63,554 nt of DNA. It comes from Streptosporangium canum. Its GTDB lineage: Bacteria; Actinomycetota; Actinomycetes; Streptosporangiales; Streptosporangiaceae. The translations under genes and the position numbers were made by a program. Of the stretch, positions 57,049-63,554 are shown piece after piece (position 1 is the stretch's first letter; every line of letters starts with the position of its first letter). The DNA is taken from NCBI RefSeq assembly GCF_900113865.1, contig NZ_FOQY01000041.1, forward strand, positions 1 to 63,554, read 5' to 3'. The notes under the pieces were generated by a model, which was given only the letters and a program-made list of their open reading frames with translations, did no database searches and was not told the origin of the DNA.

Positions 57049-58593
57049 TCAGATGTTCCAGAAGTGCTCGCCGGCGCGCGGCGCCTCCTTGCGCTTGATG
57101 TCATCGGCGTGGATCTTCCGGAACCCCCGGGCGATCTCCTGGGCCATGGCAGAGGTTTTGGCGATCGAGGCGTAGAACTCGCCCATCATCGACGTCACCC
57201 GGCCGTCGATCGGGTAGGCGGTATCGAGGTTGGTGGTGTAGGTGCGCAGCGCCATGGCGACGTTCTCGGGCACCTGGTTGAGCTGGTCGAGGTCGCGGGC
57301 CACGTCCCACATGTCCTGGGGCAGGTAGCGGGAGACCGAACCGATCATGTCGGCGGACACGACGACCAGCGGGGAACCATTCGACATGCGGAAGTGCCTC
57401 CTTGCGAGGGTGCGGCTCGGGGCGCGCACCGGGAACGTACGGATGGGCGCAGGCTGCTCGGGGGCGGCCGACGCGGGTTCAGGGGTGGGCTGGGCGGCGG
57501 CTGGCTGAGGGGTCTGCTCCGGGGTGGCCAGCCGGGGTTTGATCAGGCCGAACCGCTCGGCCAGGCCGCGGATGCGGCGCCAGGCTGCGCTGACCCGAGG
57601 GTGTGTGGAGGCGGCCAGGTCACTGGTGAGCTCGCTGTCCAGTCGGCGCATCGCCTGCCAGAGGCTGCGGATGTGCTGCGGCCGAACTGCCCGGCAGACT
57701 CGGCGCAGGCGTCCGCCGGCGCGCTGGTCCACCGCCCGGGCCGCCTGGGCGACCCGCCGCCCGGCGCGGGAGGCCAGGTGCCCGGTGGCTGCGTCCAGCC
57801 GCTGGGAGGCGGCGCGGGTACGGGCCAGACGGGGGGAGGCGTAGGCGCGGGCTGCTCGCCCGGCCTGGGCAACGCGCTGCCTGGTGGCCCGGCCTGCTCG
57901 GCGGGCGGCGCGCAGCGGAGCCGTGGCGGCGTGGGCGGCGGTCTGCGCGGCAGCCCGACGGCCGGGGCGGGCGCTCGGGATGCGGCTTCTGCCAGCGCGG
58001 GGCACGGAGCCCCGGCCGGTGGGGAACGTCATCCGCTTGCTGCCTGCCAGGCCTCGGGTACGGCTGCTGCCCAGCGACGGCATACGCGCCGCGGCCCCAG
58101 GTGCCGCCCGGCCTCCTATGGAACGGCCGGTAGGCGGACGGCCCGCACGCGACGAGCTCGGAGCGGAGAACACCGCTCGGCGACCCGACCGCGAGGTTGA
58201 ATCGCCGAACAGGTCCCGGCCGGAGCGGCTGGCTCGCGGCGCCCGATCGCGCCGCTCATGGTTCTTGCGGGGGTGGGCCTTCCGGAACCGCCAGTAGGCG
58301 TATCCGCTGCCGCCGGCCACCGCGACTCCGCCGCCGGCCACGAGGCCGAGGACGCCGACGGCCTGGTAGAGACCGAGGCCGCCGAGGGTGAGGACGGAGG
58401 CGGCGCCGAGCGCCATCTGTCCGGCCGGGGTGCCGTACTCGACAGGCGCCTCACCGCGCTGGCTGCGCTGGCGAGGCAGCTCGGCGGAGGGCTCCTCCTG
58501 CTCGTCCGGGACGGGGTCCGGGTCGGCCTGCTCGGGCGGGCGGGTGGAGACGCTGACCCGCTCGGCCGCCTCGTCGTCGATCGAGTGCGTCAC
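57049..58593 (-). CDS. Membrane/basic transfer-associated protein (Spd-type)
   Basis: 514 residues, ATGA overlap with the preceding gene. Acidic N-terminus, two spans (MALGAASVLTLGGLGLYQAV and GVLGLVAGGGVAVAGG, 60-95), a long Arg/Ser/Ala-rich basic region (100-330) and an ordered helical end (WDVARDLDQLNQVPENVAMALR...). Similar layout to proteins encoded with TraB in actinomycete elements. Likely in the transfer complex; exact role unknown. Confidence 0.65.
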   Translation of the reverse strand: MTHSIDDEAAERVSVSTRPPEQADPDPVPDEQEEPSAELPRQRSQRGEAPVEYGTPAGQMALGAASVLTLGGLGLYQAVGVLGLVAGGGVAVAGGSGYAYWRFRKAHPRKNHERRDRAPRASRSGRDLFGDSTSRSGRRAVFSAPSSSRAGRPPTGRSIGGRAAPGAAARMPSLGSSRTRGLAGSKRMTFPTGRGSVPRAGRSRIPSARPGRRAAAQTAAHAATAPLRAARRAGRATRQRVAQAGRAARAYASPRLARTRAASQRLDAATGHLASRAGRRVAQAARAVDQRAGGRLRRVCRAVRPQHIRSLWQAMRRLDSELTSDLAASTHPRVSAAWRRIRGLAERFGLIKPRLATPEQTPQPAAAQPTPEPASAAPEQPAPIRTFPVRAPSRTLARRHFRMSNGSPLVVVSADMIGSVSRYLPQDMWDVARDLDQLNQVPENVAMALRTYTTNLDTAYPIDGRVTSMMGEFYASIAKTSAMAQEIARGFRKIHADDIKRKEAPRAGEHFWNI

Positions 58594-60107
58594 GAGTCAC
58601 CGCCTGTCGAGCTGTGGCCGTTGACCGAGCCGTTGACGGTCGCGGGCGCCGAGGTGGACGCGACCGGTTCGGCGACCGGTGGTGGCGGCGTCGGGGCGCC
58701 GTTCTTGTCGAAGGTCCACCCCTCCTCGGCCATGATCTGGCGGCCTTCCTGCATGCGGTCCAGCGCCCAGGTCTCGGAGAAGCCGGTCCAGTCGGCGAGG
58801 TCCCGCTTCGAGGGCGGGTTGAGCTTCTTGGCGCGGTTGATGTAGAACCGGACGGCCCGCTTACGGTCCTGCTCAGTGGGCCTTTTCCGGTCGGAGACCG
58901 GTCGCGAATCGGTCGCGTCCGCCCCCTGATCGGCGACCGGCTCCACGACCGGCAACCCCTCGTCGACCGACAGCGTTCCGATGAACGGCGGCAGCACGAG
59001 GCGGTCGCCGAACGGCTGCGCGACCGGTCGCCGAGGAAGCTCGAACGCGACCAGATGGCCGACCGGCCGAGGGTCCCCGGGACGCACCATCCGGCCCAGC
59101 CCCGACAGAGGCGGCTCGACATCGCGACCGGTCGCGAGGGCGGTCGCCGACTGGTCGTCGAGCGCGACCGGCCCCAGCGGCTCACCGGGCCGGATGCGGG
59201 TCTCCGTGTACCGGTTCAGGGCGCCGGCGAGGCTGGCCACATCGGCGGGCATCTCCACCGGGGCCGGCTGCTTCTTCGCCCGCCGCATCCGCTCGTAGTC
59301 GGGCCGGAAGCGACGGTCTGCCTCGGCGACGTCCTGGACGCCGTGGCGGATCGCACGCCGGTAGATGTAGAACGTCTCGCCCGCCCACAGGACGCGGCGC
59401 GGCCACGGGAACCGCAGCGCCCGCTCCTCCAGCAGCCCCTGGCTGCGCATGTCCTCCCAGTGGCGCCACTGGGAGTAGATCTGCCACAGCACCGGCGACA
59501 GCAGCGAGGCGGCGCCGAACACGCCGGCGAAGTCGCCGGTCGCCTCAAGGGCGTGGTTGTGCTCGTAGTTGAACCAGCCGACGCCGGCGCCGATGCCGTA
59601 CGACAGCAGGCGCAGCCACACCGCGGAGTAGCCCTTGATGAGCTTGTCATGGGCGAAGTAGCCGACGTTGATCGCGACGGACTCGACGACCAGGGCAAGC
59701 GGCACCGCCGCCCACCACGGCCAGCTGAGGCCGAGCACGAGCGCGAGGACCTGGCCGAGGATCGCGGCGGCGTTGACGCCGACGTTGGCGAAGGCCAGGA
59801 CGACGGCGAGGCTGATCTTCTTGCGGAGCGCCGCGGACTTGGTCTTGCGCTCGACGGTGGCCTCGTCGTCCAGCCGCTTGCGTTCGGCCGCCAGCTCGGC
59901 CTGCAGCTTGAGGTGCTCGCGTTCGGCTTCGAGGCGTTCCATCTCCCGCTGGTCGCGGGCGCGTTGGGCTTCGATGCCGGCGCGGGCGGCGAGCGCCGCG
60001 GCGGCAGCCTTGTCGGCGGTGCGTTCGGCGGCGGTGCGCCACAGGCGTCTGGGCGGGTTTCCCGGTGCGGCTGGCGCGGGGGTGGGCTGGTGCTGTACTT
60101 CTTGCAT
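58590..60107 (-). CDS. DUF2637/Spd-like membrane protein
   Basis: 505 residues from the ATG; a GTG at 60161 is an alternative. N-terminal coiled coil (REMERLEAEREHLKLQAELA), four membrane spans (ISLAVVLAFANVGVNAAAI, GLSWPWWAAVPLALVVESV, LSYGIGAGVGWF, GVFGAASLLSPVLWQIY), then a helix-turn-helix-like end (SKRDLADWTGFSETWALDRM). This matches DUF2637/SpdB-like proteins of actinomycete transfer regions. The coding sequence repeatedly contains GCGACCGGTCGC-type palindromes. Confidence 0.75.
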   Translation of the reverse strand: MQEVQHQPTPAPAAPGNPPRRLWRTAAERTADKAAAAALAARAGIEAQRARDQREMERLEAEREHLKLQAELAAERKRLDDEATVERKTKSAALRKKISLAVVLAFANVGVNAAAILGQVLALVLGLSWPWWAAVPLALVVESVAINVGYFAHDKLIKGYSAVWLRLLSYGIGAGVGWFNYEHNHALEATGDFAGVFGAASLLSPVLWQIYSQWRHWEDMRSQGLLEERALRFPWPRRVLWAGETFYIYRRAIRHGVQDVAEADRRFRPDYERMRRAKKQPAPVEMPADVASLAGALNRYTETRIRPGEPLGPVALDDQSATALATGRDVEPPLSGLGRMVRPGDPRPVGHLVAFELPRRPVAQPFGDRLVLPPFIGTLSVDEGLPVVEPVADQGADATDSRPVSDRKRPTEQDRKRAVRFYINRAKKLNPPSKRDLADWTGFSETWALDRMQEGRQIMAEEGWTFDKNGAPTPPPPVAEPVASTSAPATVNGSVNGHSSTGGDS

Positions 60108-60198
60108 CGGTTCTGCGTCCTGTTCAGAGCAGGGGTGGGACCACAAGTAGGGGAGCCTCACCGGCCTGGCCGCTGGTGGGGCTCTTCTGCGTGTGGGA

Positions 60199-60399
60199 TT
60201 AGTGGCCGCGGCGGATGAGGTTCTCGCCGTCCTCGTCGCCGTCCGGGTCCGGCAGGTCGTTCAGGGCCGCGTCGATGAGCTCGTCCGTCTTCGTCGGGGA
60301 GCGCATGATCTCCATGGCGCGCAGGGCGGCGGGGGCGGCGGTGACGAGTAGGGGGAGCTGACCGCCTGGGCGGTGCGGGGGATCCTTGGGCTTTTCCAC
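60199..60399 (-). CDS. Small acidic transfer-region protein
   Basis: 66 residues; GTG with AAGGAG six bases upstream. Pro-rich start, a helix (LLVTAAPAALRAMEIM) and an acidic end (DPDGDEDGEN). First gene of the leftward transfer operon. Unrecognised. Confidence 0.6.
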   Translation of the reverse strand: MEKPKDPPHRPGGQLPLLVTAAPAALRAMEIMRSPTKTDELIDAALNDLPDPDGDEDGENLIRRGH

Positions 60400-60757
60400 G
60401 CTGGTCTCCTTGCTGATGTGTGGGGCCGGCCTCTGCCCGGGAGCGGCCCGCGGGCAGAGGCCGGGGTCCGGCAGGACCTTGGGTGTGGGCCCGGCCGGAG
60501 GGTGGCCCCGGTGCCTCTGCGGGGACAGAGACCCGGGGCCTGGCCCGGCAGGAGGTACGGGGGCGACCTCTCTGCCGGGCCTGTCCGGGTAGGTGGAGGA
60601 CGAGTCACACCTGCCGGACGTGTGTGGGGGTGGCCCGCCCGCCCCTCCAGATCTCAGCGGGCCACCCGACCCGGGCACGTAGCGCCTGCGCGCGCTCTGC
60701 TCCCGGGGGTTTTGCACCTGGCTGCCGCGCCCGCAGCAGTCACGGCAGCCAGGGCAT
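60400..60757. other. Intergenic region with nested inverted repeats
   Basis: About 360 bp without a convincing gene. It holds a perfect 14-bp inverted repeat CCGGCCTCTGCCCG (60426-60439 / 60451-60464), then GGCCCCGG / CCGGGGCC arms near 60508 and 60531, GTGGCCCGC / GCGGGCCAC near 60631-60665, and CTGGCTGCCG / CGGCAGCCAG (60718-60727 / 60743-60752). It lies upstream of the transfer operon and downstream of the regulatory genes. Possible promoter region, origin or terminators. Confidence 0.5.
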
Positions 60758-61021
60758 CTATGGGGTGTAGCCTCCGTGGCTCTGGATGATCAAGGACTGC
60801 TGATCCAGGGCTTGCAGGAAGGCCGGGTAAGTGCCGCGGATGAACGACTCGACCACGCCAGCGGCGCGCAGAGTGCCGCTCACCGGCAGGGTGCGGCGCG
60901 CGTACCAGTGCCCGGGGCGGGCCATGTACACGATGTGCCAGCCGGGGTAAGTGGCTTCGAGGATCTCGCGGCGCCGCTCGTCCGGGTTGAGGACGAGCTC
61001 CAGTTCTTCGAGGAGGGTCAC
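60758..61021 (-). CDS. Unknown small protein of the regulatory block
   Basis: 87 residues, GTG start by GTGA overlap. Alpha/beta (TLLEELELVLNPDERRREILE, then WHIVYMARPGHWYARRT and GVVESFIRGTYPAFLQAL). Unrecognised; co-translated with the next upstream gene. Confidence 0.6.
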   Translation of the reverse strand: MTLLEELELVLNPDERRREILEATYPGWHIVYMARPGHWYARRTLPVSGTLRAAGVVESFIRGTYPAFLQALDQQSLIIQSHGGYTP

Positions 61022-61278
61022 CACGTCTCCGCCTTCCGCGTACGGGCGTTCTGGGCGCGGGCGTCCTGCGCGTCCATCCGCTTCTTGAGCCGGTCGACGG
61101 TGTCGCCGTACACCATGCGGATGCAGCCGGCTTTCCCTTCCTCTGGGGTGAGGTGGGGGCAGTCGGCCCACCAGCGGCCGGTGGTGGATCGCCAGATCAC
61201 CCATCGGGGGTTCGTTTCGGCGAGGTCGGCTTTGACCTGGTCGATGGTCAGCTCGGCTGCCTGAGGTTCGGCGCTCAT
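61018..61278 (-). CDS. Small 'IWxSxxGRWWA' family protein
   Basis: 86 residues. AELTIDQVKADLAETNPRW then VIWRSTTGRWWADCPHL is shared in form with the protein at 61841 (TIWQSELGRWWAM). Appears to be an actinomycete-element family of unknown role, possibly DNA-binding or nucleotide-sensing. Two paralogues lie 600 bp apart. Confidence 0.6.
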   Translation of the reverse strand: MSAEPQAAELTIDQVKADLAETNPRWVIWRSTTGRWWADCPHLTPEEGKAGCIRMVYGDTVDRLKKRMDAQDARAQNARTRKAETW

Positions 61279-61301
61279 GCTGCCACCGCCGGTCGGCGGC
61301 A

Positions 61302-61341
61302 TCTCCGGACATCTCCCACCCGGAGAGGAGATGTCCGGAGA
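61302..61341. promoter_or_regulatory. 15-bp inverted repeat upstream of the leftward pair
   Basis: TCTCCGGACATCTCC (61302-61316) and its exact complement (61327-61341) with a 10-bp spacer. Just before the leftward start, so a likely operator. The rest of 61279-61580 carries the GntR promoter and operator. Confidence 0.6.
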
Positions 61342-61481
61342 CGGCCAGTGCAACTTCCGGCGGGCGCGCTGCCGGAGGTGCACACTGAGAGCACGGCGGT
61401 GGCTCCCGTGGCGAGGATGATGGGCACTTTCGTGCCACCACCGCCGTGCTCGCTTGGAAATCTGCAACTCTTTGTGCCCAT

Positions 61482-61511
61482 TTGACTACGCAATATGCGC
61501 AGGATTATGAA
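61482..61511 (+). promoter_or_regulatory. Sigma-70-type promoter of the GntR gene
   Basis: TTGACT (61482-61487), 18-bp spacer, TATGAA (61506-61511). One of few clear consensus promoters here. The operator palindrome begins at the next base. Confidence 0.65.
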
Positions 61512-61537
61512 CCCGGGCATGCCCGGGCATGCCCGGG
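61512..61537. promoter_or_regulatory. 26-bp palindromic operator
   Basis: Three CCCGGG blocks joined by two CATG(C) units form one perfect 26-bp palindrome (alternating CCCGGGCATG). It follows the -10 box directly and precedes the GntR start by 43 bases, so it likely mediates autorepression; another GGGCATG lies at 61555. Confidence 0.65.
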
Positions 61538-61580
61538 TCTGAAGGGATGCGCTCGGGCATGATCCTCTACGGTCTGCTCC

Positions 61581-61835
61581 ATGATCGACTTCGACCCGGA
61601 TCGGACCGTATGGGCCCAGGTCTACGACCTGTTGCGTGAGCGGATCGAGAACGGTACCTACAAGGAAAGGCTGCCGATTCCGAGCATCGTCCACCTGGAG
61701 CAGGAGCTCGGGGTTGCCCGGCAGACCGTCCGGAAGGTCGTGGCCAAGCTCGCCAGCCAGGGCTACGTGAACGCGATCGCGGGCAAGGGCACCTTCGTGC
61801 GGCCGCGAGAGGACTGGAACGCCGGAGCGGAGTAG
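61581..61835 (+). CDS. Minimal GntR-type regulator
   Basis: 84 residues: only the winged helix-turn-helix (VWAQVYDLLRERIENGTYKE, HLEQELGVARQTVRKVVAKL, GYVNAIAGKGTFV). The usual effector domain is absent. KorSA-type GntR repressors control transfer genes in actinomycete conjugative elements. This short version probably controls the leftward tra operon and itself through the palindrome. Ribosome site unclear; it may be leaderless. Confidence 0.8.
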   Translation: MIDFDPDRTVWAQVYDLLRERIENGTYKERLPIPSIVHLEQELGVARQTVRKVVAKLASQGYVNAIAGKGTFVRPREDWNAGAE

Positions 61836-61840
61836 CGGCA

Positions 61841-62056
61841 TCATGTTGCCGTCCTAATCTGCTCCTGAAACGCCAGCCGCTCGGCGAGTTGGTCGAGATC
61901 GTCGGCATCCACGGTGGCCGTGGCGCCGCCAGCGACCTGATCCATGGTGAGGTTGCCTGCCCTCATGGCCCACCAGCGGCCGAGCTCCGACTGCCAGATG
62001 GTCCAGAGGGCGTAGAGCGCGCGCAGTTCGGCTGCGCGATTTTTCGTGAGCGTCAT
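61841..62056 (-). CDS. Small 'IWxSxxGRWWA' family protein, second copy
   Basis: 71 residues; GAGG five bases upstream. ALWTIWQSELGRWWAMRAGNL matches the motif of the protein at 61018; the C-terminus is helical (LDQLAERLAFQEQI). Convergent with the GntR gene. Function unknown. Confidence 0.6.
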   Translation of the reverse strand: MTLTKNRAAELRALYALWTIWQSELGRWWAMRAGNLTMDQVAGGATATVDADDLDQLAERLAFQEQIRTAT

Positions 62057-62206
62057 TGGGACCTCACTTCACATGTCCGGTGCCCCAATACTGCACTGGG
62101 TCTGCCGAACTTTCAATGCCGAAGTTATGATGCCGGAATTGTCTAGTTCTTCATAAGGCAACGCAGCCGTATGATTCGCTCACCCTCAGTGCACACAAGG
62201 AGACGC

Positions 62207-63055
62207 ATGAGCGGCAGCCCCACCGTCCAACGGCGACGACTCAGCGCCGAACTCATCCGGCTCCGCCAAGAAGCCGGCCTCACCGCTGAAGAAGTCAGCG
62301 AACGCCTCGAATGGTCACGCGGGCGCCTCCACCACATGGAGACCAACAAGTGGGTCCGCCCCGACCTGGGAAACATCCGCGCGTTGCTTGATGTCTACAG
62401 CGTCACCGACGAGCAGGTCCGCGACGCCATCCTCGATCTCGCCCGCCGCTCCCGCGAGAAGGGCTGCTGGGCCAAATACAGCGATGTCTTCCGAGGGTCC
62501 CTGCCTGGTTTCGAGGCTGACGCCACCCAGATTCGCGCCTACGACGGCATGCTCATCAACGGCCTACTCCAGACCGCCAACTACGCGGCCGCAGTGTTCC
62601 GGGGCGGCCAGGTCCTCGGCGACGAGGCAGTGAAGCGCCGCGTGGAAGCGCGCCTGGCCCGCCAGGACGTCCTGCACCGGCCCGATCCGCCAAGCCTGTG
62701 GACGATCGTCGATGAGGCCGCCTTGCGGAAACTCGTCGGCGGGAAAGAGGTGATGGTCGAGCAGCTGCGCCACCTCATCGAGATGGCCGCCCGGCCGAAC
62801 ATCACCCTGCAGATCGTGCCGGATTCCGTTGGCGCTCACGCAGGCACCGCCGGCAGCTTCATCCTGATGGACTTCGCCGCCGACCTGGACCCATCGGTGG
62901 TCTACCTGGAGACGGCGACGGATTCTCTCTACCTCGAGAAGGCGGAAGAGCTGAACGAATATACGCTCATCTTTACCCGCGTGGTGGCTTCGGCCATGAC
63001 GCCCGAGGAGTCGATCCGCTACGCGGCGTCCCTGGTGGATCAACTGAACAGGTAG
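62207..63055 (+). CDS. XRE regulator with DUF5753 domain
   Basis: 282 residues; AAGGAG five bases upstream. N-terminal XRE helix-turn-helix (AELIRLRQEAGLTAEEVSERLEWSRGRLHHMETNKW, 13-48) and a C-terminal DUF5753 domain (IRAYDGMLINGLLQTANYAAAVFRGG to YLETATDSLYLEKAEEL). The BldB/WhiJ-like pair with DUF397 is an actinomycete speciality that controls development or element functions. Confidence 0.9.
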   Translation: MSGSPTVQRRRLSAELIRLRQEAGLTAEEVSERLEWSRGRLHHMETNKWVRPDLGNIRALLDVYSVTDEQVRDAILDLARRSREKGCWAKYSDVFRGSLPGFEADATQIRAYDGMLINGLLQTANYAAAVFRGGQVLGDEAVKRRVEARLARQDVLHRPDPPSLWTIVDEAALRKLVGGKEVMVEQLRHLIEMAARPNITLQIVPDSVGAHAGTAGSFILMDFAADLDPSVVYLETATDSLYLEKAEELNEYTLIFTRVVASAMTPEESIRYAASLVDQLNR

Positions 63056-63064
63056 GTGAGGATC

Positions 63065-63265
63065 GTGGACCTAACCCAGCCCGACCCGAAATTCCGCAAG
63101 AGCTCCTTCAGCGGAGCGAACGACGGCTGCGTGGACGTGGCCGATTTGGAAGACGGCGGCCGTATCGTCCGCAACAGCAAGGACCCGGACGGGCCCCGGG
63201 TGCGCTACACCGCTCACGAGTGGCAGATGTTCATCGCCGGCGTGAAGGCGGGCGAGTTCGACTAG
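63065..63265 (+). CDS. DUF397 protein
   Basis: 66 residues. KFRKSSFSGANDGCVDVADL and IVRNSKDPDGPRVRYTAHEWQMFIAGVK are the DUF397 hallmarks. GTG chosen for its GAGG; another GTG lies three codons upstream. Partner of the XRE-DUF5753 gene, proposed to act as its antagonist. Confidence 0.88.
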   Translation: MDLTQPDPKFRKSSFSGANDGCVDVADLEDGGRIVRNSKDPDGPRVRYTAHEWQMFIAGVKAGEFD

Positions 63266-63280
63266 TCCCAATTAGGTAAC

Positions 63281-63321
63281 AAAGAGCCCCTCGGCTAGTG
63301 CGGCTTGCCGAGGGGCTCTTT
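63281..63321. terminator. Strong bidirectional terminator at the right end
   Basis: Perfect 15-bp arms AAAGAGCCCCTCGGC / GCCGAGGGGCTCTTT around an 11-base loop. Insulates the regulatory genes from attR. Confidence 0.9.
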
Positions 63322-63385
63322 CGTGGAACAACTAACCCGATGCCCAGTCTAGGGCGATGTGACCTTGATCACGAGGTTTGGTCAG

Positions 63386-63417
63386 TGGGAGCAGGCTGGG
63401 AGCAAGCCGCTCCCGGC
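63386..63417 (+). promoter_or_regulatory. Possible integrase arm-type sites, right
   Basis: TGGGAGCAGG (63386) and TGGGAGCA (63397) in direct repeat, with an inverted GCTCCC at 63409. They match part of the core and the left site at 108. Candidate arm sites of the integrase or excisionase sites. Confidence 0.4.
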
Positions 63418-63508
63418 CGGTCCCCGCGAACCTCGGTCATTCCAGGTGGTTCACCCCGCCCGAACTGGAAAAACTCTCTCCAGAGCAGGTCATCGGATCG
63501 GTAAGACT

Positions 63509-63554
63509 TGCTTTGGGAGCAGGGGGCCGCAGGTTCAAATCCTGTCACCCCGAC
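63509..63554 (+). repeat. attR core (46-bp direct repeat)
   Basis: Exact copy of bases 1-46. Upstream sequence (AAGACT) differs from a tRNA D-arm, so this copy is only the tRNA-Pro 3' fragment left at the far boundary. No gene between 63266 and the window end; this stretch holds the terminator, the arm-like repeats and the core. Confidence 0.95.

Noticed and set aside
47..63508. Internal third att core separating two tandem elements
   Set aside because: I looked for further long copies of the 46-bp core and saw only the 11-bp match at 108-118 and short TGGGAGCA copies at the right end. By eye this is not exhaustive for diverged copies.
1..63554. CRISPR arrays, insertion sequences or transposases
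   Set aside because: None seen. The repeat clusters at 18268, 20619 and 54712 have short units without spacers of uniform length.

Overview
This window is one complete integrated element of a high-GC filamentous actinomycete. Pointers to that host are strong G/C third positions, frequent GTG/TTG starts, a WhiB protein, an XRE/DUF5753 regulator paired with a DUF397 protein, a DUF6221-like protein, and Spd/TraB-type plasmid-transfer genes. I cannot resolve the genus (Streptomyces, Nonomuraea and Actinomadura all fit). The ends are an identical 46-bp direct repeat (1-46 and 63509-63554) matching the 3' part of tRNA-Pro(UGG) from the anticodon arm to the discriminator base. The element therefore fills the window from attL to attR, with a tyrosine integrase beside attL.

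Layout. 0-3.6 kb, leftward: integrase with a short leader ORF, two unknown genes (one a membrane protein) and an XRE repressor. 3.6-3.8 kb: divergent control region with a large inverted-repeat operator. 3.8-26.7 kb, rightward: about 50 tightly packed early genes, mostly joined by 4- to 8-nt stop/start overlaps. They include a YqaJ-type exonuclease and RecT annealing protein, a DEDDh exonuclease, a RuvC-like resolvase, a ParB-like protein, WhiB, a DnaN clamp, a second clamp-like protein fused to an FtsK-gamma winged helix, an ASCH protein, a DnaB/RepA-type helicase, a PD-(D/E)xK nuclease and a possible small terminase. Two repeat clusters flank the helicase neighbourhood.

26.8-46.7 kb, rightward: a siphovirus morphogenesis cassette. 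It has a structural protein and a 24-residue-repeat fibre-like protein, large terminase, portal-minor head fusion, ClpP-type head protease with a nested scaffold start, decoration protein, major capsid, connectors, tail tube, tail assembly chaperone with a -1 frame extension, tape measure, distal tail and tail-tip proteins. A leftward DUF4190-type membrane gene interrupts before the lysis region (47.5-49.7 kb: holin-like proteins, amidase endolysin, second holin). Two small leftward accessory genes bounded by terminators follow.

51.0-60.4 kb, leftward, is unlike a normal temperate phage. It carries an FtsK/TraB DNA translocase and Spd/DUF2637-type membrane proteins like those of actinomycete integrative conjugative elements, a cluster of GTGGGGGT repeats just after traB (a candidate cis-acting transfer locus), and then a glycosylase / B12-radical-SAM / thymidylate-kinase-like / NUDIX gene run ending at a strong terminator. 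60.7-63.3 kb holds the matching regulatory genes (minimal GntR with promoter and palindromic operator, XRE-DUF5753, DUF397).

My overall reading is a phage-conjugative-element chimera: a full tailed-phage genome sharing one integrase and att site with a conjugative DNA-transfer module and a possible nucleotide-modification operon. Function assignments rest on motifs read by eye. No database search was possible.
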